Source: Syntrophaceae bacterium (GTDB lineage: Bacteria; Desulfobacterota; Syntrophia; Syntrophales; UBA2210). From it: a stretch of DNA of 5,763 nucleotides. The position numbers and the translations under genes were made by a program. Positions 5,628-5,763 of the stretch are shown in pieces; the stretch's first letter is position 1, and every line of letters begins with the position of its first letter. The notes below the pieces were generated by a model. It was not told the origin of the DNA, did no database searches, and worked only from the letters and a program-made list of their open reading frames with translations. The stretch spans positions 1 to 5,763 of the forward strand of contig JAUXBI010000118.1 in NCBI GenBank assembly GCA_030619435.1, written 5' to 3'.

Positions 5628-5654
5628 GCGCGATTAGCTCGGGTTGGGAAAAGC
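5628..5654 (+). other. tRNA 5'-half-like fragment in the tRNA-Thr leader
   Basis: The stretch starting GCGCGATTAGCTC and continuing GGGTTGGGAAAAGC reads like the acceptor 5' strand and D arm of a tRNA: seven bases, TA, GCTC, a GG-containing loop, then AAGC. The D stem has one mismatch. No matching anticodon arm, T arm or ATCGCGC acceptor strand follows before tRNA-Thr begins, so it is not a complete tRNA. It could be a tRNA remnant or chance resemblance. Confidence 0.3.
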
Positions 5655-5678
5655 TTTGTAATATATATGAGTTAGCTT

Positions 5679-5754
5679 GCTGGCGTAGCTCAGTTGGTAG
5701 AGCAGCTGATTTGTAATCAGCAGGTCGCGGGTTCGAGTCCCATCGCCAGCTCCA
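5679..5754 (+). tRNA. tRNA-Thr, anticodon TGT
   Basis: A 76-nt tRNA with encoded CCA. Acceptor stem GCTGGCG/CGCCAGC is perfect, with discriminator T. The D arm is GCTC-AGTTGGTAGA-GC. The anticodon stem GCTGA/TCAGC holds loop TTTGTAA, giving anticodon TGT, which reads ACA and other ACN threonine codons. The T loop TTCGAGT is normal. In many bacteria a tRNA-Thr(TGT) opens a tRNA-Thr/Tyr/Gly/Thr-tuf operon. Only nine bases remain in the window, so that continuation is inference. Confidence 0.97.
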
Positions 5755-5763
5755 GGTACTGAT

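Noticed and set aside
1..5763. CRISPR arrays, insertion sequences, phage or attachment sites
   Set aside because: No regularly spaced repeats, transposase motifs, long inverted repeats or target duplications were seen. Direct repeats of tRNA ends were also not found near either tRNA.

Overview
The window looks like a core-metabolism stretch of a bacterial chromosome of moderate GC. It has strong sigma70-type promoters (TTGACA with 17-base spacers), clear Shine-Dalgarno sites and tRNA genes with encoded CCA. The gap/tpiA/secG/tRNA-Leu order next to fbp, plus a Memo-AMMECR1 fusion, suggests a Gram-negative anaerobe such as a deltaproteobacterium (Desulfobacterota). That lineage call is inference from gene content only.

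Left half, all on the minus strand. Reading in the direction of transcription from about 3880 down to 1270: gap (glyceraldehyde-3-phosphate dehydrogenase), a 231-base spacer, tpiA (triosephosphate isomerase), secG (translocase subunit) and tRNA-Leu(GAG), closed by a 14-bp-stem intrinsic terminator. pgk, which often lies between gap and tpiA, is absent. The spacer instead stays open in one frame and would encode a six-cysteine, zinc-ribbon-like peptide with no usable start codon. After the terminator, fbp (class I fructose-1,6-bisphosphatase, divergent form) starts a second unit. It is followed 20 bases later by an unidentified gene that runs off the left edge.

Right half, plus strand. A strong promoter back-to-back with the gap promoter drives a 468-residue protein that joins a Memo domain to an AMMECR1 domain (AmmeMemoRadiSam proteins B and A). 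Between promoter and gene lies a 30-codon frame that reads as a complete Sec signal peptide. It overlaps the Memo start out of frame, so a single -1 shift would fuse the two. After a weak terminator and a TTGACA promoter comes tRNA-Thr(TGT), preceded by a 27-base stretch that resembles the 5' part of another tRNA. The tRNA-Thr may open a larger tRNA/tuf-type operon beyond the edge.

GapA, TpiA and FBPase together supply the triose-phosphate and fructose-bisphosphate steps of glycolysis/gluconeogenesis. The most interesting part of the window is the Memo-AMMECR1 locus with its out-of-frame signal peptide, followed by the cysteine-rich frame between gap and tpiA.
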